From positions 18,043 through 82,042 of the forward strand of contig RFHQ01000050.1 in NCBI GenBank assembly GCA_003695765.1: a stretch of 64,000 nt of DNA, read 5' to 3'. The notes beneath the pieces were generated by a model. It saw only the letters and a program-made list of their open reading frames with translations. It was not told where the DNA came from and searched no databases. The stretch is from Gammaproteobacteria bacterium. GTDB lineage: Bacteria; Pseudomonadota; Gammaproteobacteria; Steroidobacterales; GCA-2729495. The position numbers were made by a program, and so were the translations under genes. Shown piece after piece: positions 50,611 through 60,820 of the stretch (the first letter of the stretch is position 1; each line of letters begins with the position of its first letter).

Positions 50611-51914
50611 GGGCACCGCCTGTGAACCCGGCCGGCAGCGCCGACTTCCGCTACAGCCTGCTGCTGCGCGAATTGCAGGCCATGGCCGCCGATCCGGCCG
50701 TCGGCTCGGTCGGCCTGCTGCTGCTGCGCCTGTCGGGCCTGCGCCGGGTCAACGAAGCCTTCGGCTACGCGGCCGGCGATCACGTGCTCGCCGTGGCGGC
50801 CGAACGCCTGCGCGCGGTTGCGCGCCCCGCCGACCGGGTCCTGCCATTGCACGGCCGGCTGCTGGCCTTGCTGGTCGCGCGCCCGCAGAGCGACGGACAT
50901 ATGCTGCTCGCCGCCGAACGCGTGGCGCAGGAACTCGGACAGCCGGTACGGCTCGGTGCCGGCAAGGCGCGGCTGCACCCGCACATGGGGCTGTCACTGG
51001 CGCCGGGGCGTGCGCAGGGCAACAGCGAACTGTTGCGACAGTGCGAACGGGCGCTGCACGCGGCGCGGCGGCGTGACGCTCCGTTTCTGCTGTACACGGA
51101 GGCGCTGGACCACGGCGCCACCCAGCGCTGCGCCGCGCTGGCCTTCGACATCGACGAGGCCCTGCGCCGGGGCGAGCTGGAAATGCATTACCAGCCTAAG
51201 CTCGTTCTGCGCACGGGCCGTTTGCTCGGCGCCGAGGCCTTGCTGCGCTGGCGCAGCGGCGAGCAGCTGCACTCGCCGGACCGCTTCCTGCCGGCAATCG
51301 AGCAGACCCAGGGCATGCGCGGCCTGCTGTGGTTCAGCCTCAACGCGGCGCTGCGCGCGGCCAGCGAGTGGAGCGAGCTGGCCCCTGGACTCAGCGTGGC
51401 GGTGAACCTGTCGCCCGCCAACCTGGCCGACCCGGACCTGCCGGAGCAGGTCCGCGACGCGCTCGGTGTCTGGGGCCTGCCGGCCGGGCAGCTCGTGCTC
51501 GAAGTGACCGAGACCGCGTGGATGGAGGATCCGGCTGCCTGCATGCAGACCTTGCGGGCCTTGCGCGCGCTCGGCCCGCGGCTGGCCATCGACGATTTCG
51601 GCACCGGCTACTCCAGTCTCGCCTACCTGCGGAACATCCCGGCCCAGGAGCTGAAGATCGACCGGTCTTTCGTCCAGCCACTGATGCACAGTCACCGCGA
51701 TCGGCAGATCGTCGCGTCGGTCGTGCAGCTCGGCCATGCGCTGGGCCTCGAAGTCGTCGCCGAGGGCATCGAGGACGAGGCCGCGATGCAGACGCTGCTG
51801 GCCATGGATTGCGATACCGGCCAGGGCTATCTGTTTGGCAAGCCGCTGCCGGCCGAGGAATTCGTGGACCGCTGGGTGGCGCAGCAGGCGCGCGGCGACC
51901 GGCTCCAGGCCTAG
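50607..51914 (+). CDS. degenerate GGDEF plus EAL domain protein
   Basis: NEAFGYAAGDHVLAVAAERL; GGDEF site replaced by LHGRLLALL; intact GAEALLRW and DDFGTGYSSLAYL. Confidence 0.9.
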   Translation: MRAPPVNPAGSADFRYSLLLRELQAMAADPAVGSVGLLLLRLSGLRRVNEAFGYAAGDHVLAVAAERLRAVARPADRVLPLHGRLLALLVARPQSDGHMLLAAERVAQELGQPVRLGAGKARLHPHMGLSLAPGRAQGNSELLRQCERALHAARRRDAPFLLYTEALDHGATQRCAALAFDIDEALRRGELEMHYQPKLVLRTGRLLGAEALLRWRSGEQLHSPDRFLPAIEQTQGMRGLLWFSLNAALRAASEWSELAPGLSVAVNLSPANLADPDLPEQVRDALGVWGLPAGQLVLEVTETAWMEDPAACMQTLRALRALGPRLAIDDFGTGYSSLAYLRNIPAQELKIDRSFVQPLMHSHRDRQIVASVVQLGHALGLEVVAEGIEDEAAMQTLLAMDCDTGQGYLFGKPLPAEEFVDRWVAQQARGDRLQA

Positions 51915-54064
51915 ATCCGCAGCGGCAGTTCGCGCAGCCGGCGGCCGCAGGCCGCGAACACGGCGTTGGCCAGCGCCGGGGCGACGGCCGGCAGGGCCGG
52001 TTCACCGGCACCGGTCGGTCGCGCCTCGCTGGCACTCAGATGCACTTCGATCGAGTCCGGCGCCGCGGCCTGCCGCAGCACCGGATAGTCGTGATAGTTC
52101 TGCTGTCGCACACGCCCGCCGCTGATGTTGATGGCCTCGCCCAGTGCTGCCGATAAGCCCTGGATCACGCTGCCCTCGACCTGGGCGCGCACGCCGTCCG
52201 GATTCACGATCCGCCCGCAGTCGATCGCGGCGACGACCCGGCCGACCCGCAGTCCGCCGCCGTCCGCCGGGACCACTTCGACGACCTGGGCCGCATAGCT
52301 CAGGTGATCCCAGCTGCAGGCGATGCCTCGGCCGCTGCCGGCCGGCAGACTGCGCCCCCAACCGGCCGCGCCGGCCGCCAGCGACAAGACCGCGCGCAGT
52401 CGCGCCGGTTCGAACGGATGGTCGGGCTCGCGCAACGGGACCGTTGCCGGCAGTTCGTCGATCAGGCGCAGCCGGTAGGCCAGTGGATCGACGCGCGCCG
52501 CCGCGGCCAGCTCGTCGATGAAGGATTCGACGGCAAAGACGGTATGCGTGGCCGATACCGCGCGCCACCAGCCGCGCGGCACGCGGCTCGGCAGCAGGGA
52601 GTAGCCACAGTCGCGGCTCGCGCAGCGGTACGGCGACTCCAGCGCGCCGATGGCCTCATAGAGGCCCGGCCGCTCGCTGAACGGCGGCAGTTCATAGGCG
52701 GAAAAGATCGCGGCGGACACGAGCTGGTGGCGCCAGGCCAGCGGTTCGCCGGCATCGTCGAGCGCAGCCGTCAGCCGATGGCGCGACAGCGGCCGGTAGA
52801 AATCGTGCTGCAAGTCGTCCTCGCGGCTCCAGACGACCTTGACCGTGCCCCCGAGCCGCTGCGCGAGCCAGGCCGCTTCGACGACGTAGTCGGCGTTGAG
52901 CCGCCGTCCGAAGCCACCGCCGATGCCGGTGACGCGCAGGCGCAGCCGCGCCGGGTCGATGTTCAGCGCCTTGGCCGCCGCGGCGCGCGCGAAGTTCGGC
53001 GCCTGTGTGGGCGCCCAGATCGTCACGCGTCCGCCGTCGACCGCAGCCGTGCAGTTCATCGGCTCCATCGTGGCGTGCGCCAGCCACGGCGCCGCGTAGT
53101 CCGCGCTGACCACTCGCTCTGCCGTTGCGAGCACGGCATCCGGATCGCCGCTGCGATAGAGCAGATCCTGTGGCGGGGCGTCGAGCAGGGCGGCGGCCCT
53201 GGCGGCGAGGGAGGCATCGTCTTCCGGGTCGGGTGGCGCCCGCCACCGGGCGGCCAGCGCGGCACGGCCGCGTTGCGCCGCCCAGCTGTCCTCGGCCAGG
53301 ACCGCGAGCCCGGGCCCCGTGGCCGCGTCGCCGCCGATGGGCGGTATCTCGACGATATCGCGCACGCCGGGCACGGCGAGCGCCGCCTCGCGGTCGGCGC
53401 CGGCGAGTTCGCCGCCGAAGGCCGGGCAGCGCGCGATCGCCGCGTGCAGCATGCCGGGCAGCCGCGTGTCCAGCCCGTAGCGCAGCCTGCCCCGCAGCCT
53501 GGCGGCGAGATCGATGGCCGGCTGGGGACGGCCGAGCAGGCGAAACTCGCGTGGGCTTTTCAGCGGCGGATCCGCCGGCACCGGCCGGTCCGCGAGCGCA
53601 TCCAGCAGCTCGGCATAGTCGAGACTGCGGCCGCTGGCCGGATGCTCGATGCGCCCGTCCCGCGCCCGGCAGTCGGCCGGCGACAGGCCCCAGCGCTGCG
53701 CGGCGGCCTGCCGCAGCATTTCGCGCACGGCGGCGCCGGCGCGGCGCATTTCGAGATACCGCGTGCGCACCGACGCGCTGCTGCCGGTGCCCTGATCACC
53801 GAAACGAGCGGCATCGGCCTCGGCCGTTCGCACGCTCACGCGCTGCAGCGGCAGTTCCAGCTCTTCGGCGATCAGCATCGCCAGCGCCGTGCTGACGCCC
53901 TGGCCCATTTCGGAGCGCGGGATCGTCAGCTGCACCCGCCCGTCGGCGTGCAACTCGACGTAGGCATTCGGCGCGCTGGCTGCTGCGGAACGGGCGCTCG
54001 CGGGCGGCAGGGCCAGCAGCAGGCTGCCGCCGGCGCTCAGTTGCAGGAATCGGCGGCGATGCAT
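51911..54064 (-). CDS. xanthine dehydrogenase-family molybdopterin-binding subunit (IorB-like), exported
   Basis: RRRFLQLSAGGSLLLALPP Tat-like; EMGQGVSTALAMLIAEEL; GIGGGFGRRLNADYV. Confidence 0.92.
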   Translation of the reverse strand: MHRRRFLQLSAGGSLLLALPPASARSAAASAPNAYVELHADGRVQLTIPRSEMGQGVSTALAMLIAEELELPLQRVSVRTAEADAARFGDQGTGSSASVRTRYLEMRRAGAAVREMLRQAAAQRWGLSPADCRARDGRIEHPASGRSLDYAELLDALADRPVPADPPLKSPREFRLLGRPQPAIDLAARLRGRLRYGLDTRLPGMLHAAIARCPAFGGELAGADREAALAVPGVRDIVEIPPIGGDAATGPGLAVLAEDSWAAQRGRAALAARWRAPPDPEDDASLAARAAALLDAPPQDLLYRSGDPDAVLATAERVVSADYAAPWLAHATMEPMNCTAAVDGGRVTIWAPTQAPNFARAAAAKALNIDPARLRLRVTGIGGGFGRRLNADYVVEAAWLAQRLGGTVKVVWSREDDLQHDFYRPLSRHRLTAALDDAGEPLAWRHQLVSAAIFSAYELPPFSERPGLYEAIGALESPYRCASRDCGYSLLPSRVPRGWWRAVSATHTVFAVESFIDELAAAARVDPLAYRLRLIDELPATVPLREPDHPFEPARLRAVLSLAAGAAGWGRSLPAGSGRGIACSWDHLSYAAQVVEVVPADGGGLRVGRVVAAIDCGRIVNPDGVRAQVEGSVIQGLSAALGEAINISGGRVRQQNYHDYPVLRQAAAPDSIEVHLSASEARPTGAGEPALPAVAPALANAVFAACGRRLRELPLRI

Positions 54065-54086
54065 GGTCCGGCGGGCGGCGTGCCGT

Positions 54087-54554
54087 TCAGCCGGCGTTCC
54101 GCCGCGCGATCTCGGCCGCGCGCCGGATGGCGCGACGAATGCGCAGGTAGGTGCCGCAGCGGCAGAGGTTGCCGTTCATCGCCGCGATGATGGCTGCGTC
54201 GTCCGGATCCGGGTTCGCAGCCAGCAGCGCCGTGGCCGACATGATCTGTCCCGGCTGACAGTAACCGCATTGCGGGACGTTCAGCTCCATCCAGGCCTGC
54301 AGCACCGGATGCGTCTCGTCCAGCCCTTCGATCGTCCGGATCCGCCGACCGGCGAGACCGGCCGCCGGGACGAGGCAGCTGCGCACGGGCTGCTCGTCGA
54401 CGTGCACGGTGCAGGCGCCGCACAGGCCCTTGCCGCAACCGTACTTGGTGCCGGTCATGCCGAGCAGGTCGCGCAACACCCACAACAGCGGCATCTCCGC
54501 GGCGGCCTCGACCGTGATCCGACGGCCGTTGATCTGCAACTCGAAAGCCTGCAT
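54087..54554 (-). CDS. (2Fe-2S)-binding subunit (IorA-like)
   Basis: [46 protein letters not shown]. Confidence 0.94.
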   Translation of the reverse strand: MQAFELQINGRRITVEAAAEMPLLWVLRDLLGMTGTKYGCGKGLCGACTVHVDEQPVRSCLVPAAGLAGRRIRTIEGLDETHPVLQAWMELNVPQCGYCQPGQIMSATALLAANPDPDDAAIIAAMNGNLCRCGTYLRIRRAIRRAAEIARRNAG

Positions 54555-54671
54555 GTCGCTGATCCGTTGCGCTGCGCCAGCCCGAAGACTATACGGCCCG
54601 GCCGGCCGGCGGCCAACCGGCAGTCGGCCATGGGTTAGGATGGCCGCATCGCGGCTCACCGGAACTCCGGG

Positions 54672-55367
54672 ATGTTTCAAGCCAGGCTGTGCGGATTCAT
54701 TCGCCTGTTGCCACCGCTGTTGCTGTGTGGCTGCGCGGCCGTCGTCGAGCGACCGCCACCGGGGCCACCGCCGCCGGCGCCGCCGGCCCCGGACGCGCGC
54801 CTCTACCGCATCGACAGCGAGGCTTCCGAGTTGCGGGTGCTGGTCTACCGCGGCGGGCCGCTAGCCTCGCTGGGCCACAATCACGTGATCAGCAGCCGGG
54901 GCCTGGCCGGCACGGTCTGGCTCGGCGCCGACCCGCGCCGGGCCGTCTTCGAACTGCGCCTGCCGGTCATGAGCCTGGAAGTCGACCGTCCCGAGCTGCG
55001 CGCGGCCGAGGGCGAGGACTTCCCCGGCGAGCTGGACCAGGCCGCGATCGACGGTACCCGCCGGAACCTGCTCGGCGAGCGCGTCCTCGATGCGGATCAT
55101 CATCCGCAAATCCGCCTGCGGAGCCGGCAAATCCGCGGGCAGGCGCCAAACTTCGTGCTGGCCGTCGATGTCGAACTGCGGGGCGCGTGGCACAGCGTCG
55201 AGATCCCGGCGACGCTGACGCGCGACGCCGACAGGCTGGAGGCCAGCGGCGATTTCCGCCTGCGTCAGACGGATCTCGGCATCGAACCTTTCAGCGTGAT
55301 GCTCGGCGCGCTGACGGTTCAGGACGAGCTGACGATTCGTTATCGCATCATTGCCCGGGCGCGCTGA
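54672..55367 (+). CDS. YceI-like family protein (lipoprotein)
   Basis: [67 protein letters not shown]. Confidence 0.88.
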   Translation: MFQARLCGFIRLLPPLLLCGCAAVVERPPPGPPPPAPPAPDARLYRIDSEASELRVLVYRGGPLASLGHNHVISSRGLAGTVWLGADPRRAVFELRLPVMSLEVDRPELRAAEGEDFPGELDQAAIDGTRRNLLGERVLDADHHPQIRLRSRQIRGQAPNFVLAVDVELRGAWHSVEIPATLTRDADRLEASGDFRLRQTDLGIEPFSVMLGALTVQDELTIRYRIIARAR

Positions 55368-55430
55368 GTACGTATGCGGGCAGCGCCCGCGCGCCGCTAT
55401 ACTGCGCGCGGGCAGCGACGGAGGCAGGCC

Positions 55431-56570
55431 TTGAAAAAGACGACACTGGTCATCCTGCTGTTGCTGGCGGCCGCGTTCGCAGCCGCCCTCTACCTGTGGC
55501 TGCGGCCGAAACCGGTGGCCGTAGCCGTCGTCGCCGTCGACCGCGGCCGGGTGACGGCGACGGTGGCCAACACCCGCGCCGGCACGGTCAAGGCCTGCCG
55601 CCGTGCCGGCCTGGCACCGCCGCTCGGCGGCCAGCTCGCCAGGCTGCCGGTGAAGGAGGGCGACAGCGTGCAGGCCGGGCAGGTGCTGCTGGAACTGTGG
55701 AACGACGATCTGCGGGCAGAACTGATGCTGGCGAAACGCGATGCGCTGGCCGCCCGCAGCCGGGCCGACGAGGCTTGCGTGCGCAGCGACGTGGCGCGCA
55801 AGGAAGCGGAGCGCCTGACCCATCTGCGGGAACGGGGCCTGGCGTCGGAAGAGGAGACCGATCGGGCGGTTGGCGATGCACGCGCGCTGGCCGCGGCCTG
55901 CAGCGCGTCCCGTGCAGCCGCCCGCGTCAACGACGCCAAAGTCGAGGTCCAGGCAGCGCGCCTGGAACGCACTGTCTTGCGCGCCCCCTTCGCTGGCGTG
56001 ATCGCCGAGATCAACGGCGAGCTGGGGGAGTACATCACGCCGTCGCCGATCGGCATCGTCACGCCGCCGGCCGTCGACCTGATCGACGACAGCTGCCTGT
56101 ACATCAGCGCGCCGATCGACGAAGTCGACGCGCCCGCGGTCGAGCCGGGGCAGCCCGCGCGCATCACGCTGGACGCATTTCCGGGCCAGTCCTTCGCCGG
56201 TGTCGTGCGCCGCGTCGCGCCCTACGTGCTGGACCTGGAAAAGCAGGCGCGCACGGTGGAGATCGAGGCCGTGATCACGGAGCGTGGTGACGATCGCCTG
56301 CTGCCGGGATACAGCGCGGACGTGGAGATCCTGCTGGATGCCCGTGACGACGTGCTGAGAGTGCCGTCGCAGGTCATCATCGAGGGGCGGCGCGTGCTGG
56401 TGCTCGGCGAGGACGGCCGTCTCCACGCGCGCGAGGTCCAGACCGGGCTGGCCAACTGGGAGTACACCGAGATCACCGCCGGCCTCAGCGAAGGCGAACG
56501 CGTCGTGCTGTCGGTCGACCGGGAAGGTGTCGTAGACGGCGCCACGGCGGTGCCCGAGCCGGGGCCGTGA
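55431..56570 (+). CDS. efflux periplasmic adaptor subunit (MacA/HlyD-like)
   Basis: N-term TM; VKEGDSVQAGQVLLELWNDDL; TVLRAPFAGVIAEINGELGEYITP; GGAGGC RBS-like before TTG start. Confidence 0.88.
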   Translation: MKKTTLVILLLLAAAFAAALYLWLRPKPVAVAVVAVDRGRVTATVANTRAGTVKACRRAGLAPPLGGQLARLPVKEGDSVQAGQVLLELWNDDLRAELMLAKRDALAARSRADEACVRSDVARKEAERLTHLRERGLASEEETDRAVGDARALAAACSASRAAARVNDAKVEVQAARLERTVLRAPFAGVIAEINGELGEYITPSPIGIVTPPAVDLIDDSCLYISAPIDEVDAPAVEPGQPARITLDAFPGQSFAGVVRRVAPYVLDLEKQARTVEIEAVITERGDDRLLPGYSADVEILLDARDDVLRVPSQVIIEGRRVLVLGEDGRLHAREVQTGLANWEYTEITAGLSEGERVVLSVDREGVVDGATAVPEPGP

Positions 56571-57244
56571 TCGAGCTGATCGAGGTCTGCCGCGACTATG
56601 TCGTCGGCGACCAGGTGGTGCACGCGCTGGATCACGTGAGCCTCCGCATCCCCGCCGGCGACTATGTGTCGATCATGGGCCCCTCAGGCTCCGGCAAGTC
56701 GACGCTGCTGAACATCCTCGGGCTCATGGACCGGCCGACGGCCGGCATCTACCGCCTCGATGGCGTCGATACCTCGACCATGAACGACGAGGAACTGGCG
56801 CATGCGCGCCAGCACCAGATCGGCTTCGTGTTCCAGTCCTTCCACCTGGTGCCGCGGCTGAACGCGCTGGAGAACGTCGAGCTGCCGATGATCCTCGCCG
56901 GCATTCCGCCGAAGCAGCGCCACAGCCGCAGTCTTGGTGCCCTGGCCAAAGTCGGGTTGTCGAAACGCGCCGATCACCGGCCGAACCAGCTGTCCGGCGG
57001 TGAGCGCCAGCGGGTAGCGATCGCGCGCGCGATCGTCATGCAGCCCAAGCTGTTGTTGGCCGATGAGCCGACCGGCAACCTCGACAGCAAGTCCGGCGGC
57101 GAGATCATCGCGATTCTCGAGCAGCTGAATGGCCAGGGACTGACCGTGCTGGTCGTGACGCATGATCCGGCGATCGGCGGCCGGGCCCGGCGGCAGCTGC
57201 AGTTCCGTGATGGCCGGCTGCTGCACGACAGCGGCCAGTCATGA
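56567..57244 (+). CDS. ABC transporter ATP-binding protein (MacB/LolD-like)
   Basis: [59 protein letters not shown]. Confidence 0.95.
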   Translation: MIELIEVCRDYVVGDQVVHALDHVSLRIPAGDYVSIMGPSGSGKSTLLNILGLMDRPTAGIYRLDGVDTSTMNDEELAHARQHQIGFVFQSFHLVPRLNALENVELPMILAGIPPKQRHSRSLGALAKVGLSKRADHRPNQLSGGERQRVAIARAIVMQPKLLLADEPTGNLDSKSGGEIIAILEQLNGQGLTVLVVTHDPAIGGRARRQLQFRDGRLLHDSGQS

Positions 57245-58449
57245 GGCTGCTGGACTGCAACCGGCTTGCCGGCGGCGCGCTGCTGCGCGCGCCGGCGCGC
57301 ACCTTCATGATGTTGCTGGCGACGGCAATCGGCGTGGCCGCCGTCGTCGTGCTGACTTCGCTGGGGGAAGCGGCTCGGCGCTTCGTCACCGACGAGTTCC
57401 GCTCGCTCGGCACCAACCTGATCATCGTGCTGCCGGGCCGCTCGGAGACCAGCGGCCTGGGGCCGGGCATGGTGATCGCGGCGACGCCCCGCGACCTGAC
57501 CCTGGACGATGCCCGCGCCCTGCAGCGCAGTCCGTACATCCGCCGGCTCGCGCCGGTCGTGGTCGGCGAAGTCAGCGTCAGCCGCGGCGGGCTGGAACGC
57601 GAGGTCACCTTGCTCGGCACGACACCCGAGTTCCGCGTCATCCGCCAGTGGCACATGGCGATGGGCGAGTTCCTGCCGAATGTCGGCCTGGAACAGGCCG
57701 CGCCGCTCTGCGTGCTGGGCGCGACGGTCAGTAACGAGCTGTTTCGCCGCGAATCGCCGCTGGGCCGCTGGCTGCGGGTCGGCGACCGCCGTTGCCGTGT
57801 CAGCGGCGTGCTCGAGCCGCAGGGCCGCTCGATCGGCGTCGATGTCGACGAGGTCGTCATCGTGCCGGTGGTCACCGCGCAGCAACTGTTCGATTCGCCC
57901 GGCCTGTTCCGCATCATCGCGCAGGCCAAGGGCCGCGCGGCGATCGAAGCGGCGAAGCGCGATGCCCGGCGGATCATCACGGCGCGCCATTACGGCGAGG
58001 AGGACATCACCGTGATCACCCAGGATGCGGTGCTGGCGACCTTCGACGGAATCTTCGGCAACCTGACACGGGCGCTGGCCGGCATCGCTTCGATCAGCCT
58101 GGTCGTTGCCGGCGTGCTGATCATGAACGTGATGCTGATTGCCGTGAGCCAGCGGACTTCGGAGGTCGGGTTGCTGAAGGCGCTCGGCGCGACGCGCCGG
58201 CAGATCATCGCGCTGTTCCTGACCGAGGCGATCTTCCTGGCCGGACTCGGTGCCTGCGTCGGCATCATTTTCGGTTATCTTATCGACGCGCTGCTGGTGC
58301 TGTTCTACCCGGATCTGGACTTCCGGCCGCCGTCATGGGCCGTCCTCGGGGCGGTGCTGACGGCGGTCGCGGCCGGCACCTTCTTCGGCATCCTGCCGGC
58401 GCGACGCGCGGCCGAGCTGGACCCGATCGCCGCGCTGGCCGGGAGATAG
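57241..58449 (+). CDS. ABC transporter permease (MacB/FtsX-like)
   Basis: [39 protein letters not shown]. Confidence 0.93.
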   Translation: MRLLDCNRLAGGALLRAPARTFMMLLATAIGVAAVVVLTSLGEAARRFVTDEFRSLGTNLIIVLPGRSETSGLGPGMVIAATPRDLTLDDARALQRSPYIRRLAPVVVGEVSVSRGGLEREVTLLGTTPEFRVIRQWHMAMGEFLPNVGLEQAAPLCVLGATVSNELFRRESPLGRWLRVGDRRCRVSGVLEPQGRSIGVDVDEVVIVPVVTAQQLFDSPGLFRIIAQAKGRAAIEAAKRDARRIITARHYGEEDITVITQDAVLATFDGIFGNLTRALAGIASISLVVAGVLIMNVMLIAVSQRTSEVGLLKALGATRRQIIALFLTEAIFLAGLGACVGIIFGYLIDALLVLFYPDLDFRPPSWAVLGAVLTAVAAGTFFGILPARRAAELDPIAALAGR

Positions 58450-58453
58450 GCGC

Positions 58454-59653
58454 ATGTTGCCCCGGGACATGCTGCGCTACGTCGTCGTGTCGACGCTCTC
58501 GCACCGCCTGCGCAGCGCGCTGACTGCGCTGGGCATCGGCATCGGCGTCGCGGCGGTCGTCCTCCTGACCTCGATTGGCGAGGGCCTGCGCGATTACATG
58601 CTGGCCGAGTTCACCCAGTTCGGCACCAATATCGTCGCCGTCAATCCGGGCGTGAACACGACCTTCGGGATGCCGACCGGCGTGCTGAACACACAGCGCC
58701 CGCTGAGCCTCGACGACGCGGCAGCGCTGCGACGGGTGCCGTGGGTCGTCGCGGCGATGCCAGCCATTCAGGGCAACGCCTCGGTCAAGGGCAACGGGCG
58801 CGAGCGCCGGGTCACGATCAGCGGCGTCGGTCCGGAAATGCCGCTGGTCTTCTCCTTTCGCGTCGCCCTGGGCAGTTTTCTGCCGCCGGACGATCCGCGC
58901 AGCCCGCGCGCCTACGCCGTGCTGGGCAGCAAGCTGCGCAAGGAGCTGTTCGGGGAGCGCAGCCCGCTGGGCGAGCGCGTGCGCGTGGCCGGCGAGCGTT
59001 ACCGCGTGGTCGGCGTGATGGAATCGAAGGGCACCGTGCTCGGCTTCGATCTCGACGACGCGATCTATATACCGGCCGCCCGCGCGCTGGAGATGTTCGA
59101 TCGCGAGAGCCTGATGGAGATCGACGTGCTCTACGAGGAAGGCGCGCCGGTCGACGAGGTCGTCAAGGGAATCCGGCGGGTACTCAGCGCACGTCACGGC
59201 GGCGTCGACTTCACGATCACGACGCAGCAGCAGATGCTGGACGTGCTGGGCTCGGTGCTCGACGTCGTGACCTTTGCGGTCGGCGCGCTGGGCAGCATCT
59301 CGCTGCTGGTCGGCGGGGTCGGCATTTTCACGATCATGACCATCTCGGTGCGCGAGCGGACTTTCGAGATCGGCCTGCTGCGCGCGGTTGGCGCGCTGCG
59401 TCGGCAGGTCCGCCGGCTGTTCATCGGTGAATCGATCCTGCTGGCCGCGATCGGCGGCGTCGCCGGACTGCTGTTCGGTGCCACGATCGTGCGGCTCGTG
59501 ACCCTGTTCCTGCCGGGGGCACCTTTGAGCTGGTCGCCGGCCTATGCATTCGCGGCCGAACTGCTGGCCGTGCTGATCGGCCTCGTTGCCGGCGTCGTGC
59601 CGGCGCAGCGCGCCGCGATGCTGGACCCGGTGCAGGCGCTGCGCGCCGAATAG
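58454..59653 (+). CDS. ABC transporter permease (MacB/FtsX-like)
   Basis: LTALGIGIGVAAVVLLTSIGEGLRDYM; FTIMTISVRERTFEIGLLRAVGALRRQV. Confidence 0.93.
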   Translation: MLPRDMLRYVVVSTLSHRLRSALTALGIGIGVAAVVLLTSIGEGLRDYMLAEFTQFGTNIVAVNPGVNTTFGMPTGVLNTQRPLSLDDAAALRRVPWVVAAMPAIQGNASVKGNGRERRVTISGVGPEMPLVFSFRVALGSFLPPDDPRSPRAYAVLGSKLRKELFGERSPLGERVRVAGERYRVVGVMESKGTVLGFDLDDAIYIPAARALEMFDRESLMEIDVLYEEGAPVDEVVKGIRRVLSARHGGVDFTITTQQQMLDVLGSVLDVVTFAVGALGSISLLVGGVGIFTIMTISVRERTFEIGLLRAVGALRRQVRRLFIGESILLAAIGGVAGLLFGATIVRLVTLFLPGAPLSWSPAYAFAAELLAVLIGLVAGVVPAQRAAMLDPVQALRAE

Positions 59654-59654
59654 T

Positions 59655-60119
59655 TCAGGCCCGGCCGCCGAGGGCGTGGAGGGTCGCCAGCCGCTGGCGG
59701 GCCAGCGCGATGATCTCGGCGTGGTCGAAGGCCAGCTCCGGCAGCGCGTCGACCGGAAACCAGCGCGCATCGGCGGCATCGTCGCCGGCCCGCGGCGGCT
59801 CGCCCTCGTCGCCGGCTTCCAGCCAGCCGAGGAAGACGATGCTGATCACGCGCTCGCGCGGGTCGCGATCCGGCCGGCCAAAGGCCTGCAATTGCATGAG
59901 ATCGCCGGCTTGCAAGCCCGTCTCCTCGCTAAGCTCGCGGCGGGCGGCCGCCTCCAGGTCTTCGTCGATGCCGACGAAACCGCCCGGCAAGGCCCAACGG
60001 CCGGCGAACGGCGGCTTGCCGCGCTTGACCAGCAGGATCTCGGTGCGGCCGGCGCGGTCGCGAAACAGCGCGACGTCGGCCGCGACCGCCGGGTGCGGGT
60101 GTTCGTAGGTCCACGGCAT
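59655..60119 (-). CDS. NUDIX hydrolase
   Basis: GGFVGIDEDLEAAARRELSEETGL Nudix box. Confidence 0.92.
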   Translation of the reverse strand: MPWTYEHPHPAVAADVALFRDRAGRTEILLVKRGKPPFAGRWALPGGFVGIDEDLEAAARRELSEETGLQAGDLMQLQAFGRPDRDPRERVISIVFLGWLEAGDEGEPPRAGDDAADARWFPVDALPELAFDHAEIIALARQRLATLHALGGRA

Positions 60120-60124
60120 TTGGC

Positions 60125-60131
60125 TATTATG
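60125..60131. promoter_or_regulatory. overlapping divergent -10 elements (bidirectional promoter candidate)
   Basis: Plus TATTAT (60125-60130) and minus CATAAT (60131-60126) within 17 nt separating two start codons; no good -35 seen. Confidence 0.35.
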
Positions 60132-60136
60132 CGCCA

Positions 60137-60808
60137 GTGGAAACCCTGGCTGCGATCGAGGCCCGGGCGGCGCGCCGCAAGGGTGGTCGCAAGGCACTGG
60201 AAGCACTGCTGCCGCAGCCACGCCCGCCTGCAGAATTGCGCCGGCTGGGCAGCGACGAGATTCTCGAAGAGATGTGCCGGGCGGTGTTTCGCTCCGGTTT
60301 CGTCTGGCAGATCGTTGCTCACAAGTGGCCCGGCATGCGGGAGGCCCTGCACGCCTTCGACCCGGTCGCCTGTGCCTACCTGTCGGACGAGGCCGTCGAA
60401 GCCCTGCTCAGCGACGGCCGGGTCATCCGTCATCTGCGCAAGCTGCTGAGCGTCCGCGACAATGCCGCCCTCCTGCTGTCGCTGGAACAGGAACATGGCA
60501 GCGCCGCGGCCTGGCTGGCCGACTGGCCGGAAAGCGATCTCGTGGGGCTGCTGCTGGCGCTGAAAAAGCGCGGCAGCCGCCTCGGCGGTCGCACCGGCCA
60601 GTTCTTCCTGCGCGCGATCGGCAAAGATACTTTCTGCCTGACACGCGACGTAGTGGGCGCCTTGGTCCAGCAGGGCGTAATCGACCGCGAGCCCGCTTCG
60701 CAGCGTGCGCTGCGGGAGGTCCAGGCGGCATTCAACCAGTGGCGCGCGGAGTCGGGCCGGCCGCTGTGTCAGATCTCGCGCATCCTCGCCTGCAGCATCG
60801 ACGGCTGA
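60137..60808 (+). CDS. DNA-3-methyladenine glycosylase I-like protein
   Basis: SGFVWQIVAHKWPGMREALHAFDPVACAYL...DGRVIRHLRKLLSVRDNA resembles Tag motifs. Confidence 0.65.
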   Translation: METLAAIEARAARRKGGRKALEALLPQPRPPAELRRLGSDEILEEMCRAVFRSGFVWQIVAHKWPGMREALHAFDPVACAYLSDEAVEALLSDGRVIRHLRKLLSVRDNAALLLSLEQEHGSAAAWLADWPESDLVGLLLALKKRGSRLGGRTGQFFLRAIGKDTFCLTRDVVGALVQQGVIDREPASQRALREVQAAFNQWRAESGRPLCQISRILACSIDG

Positions 60809-60820
60809 TCGGCGGGACCG

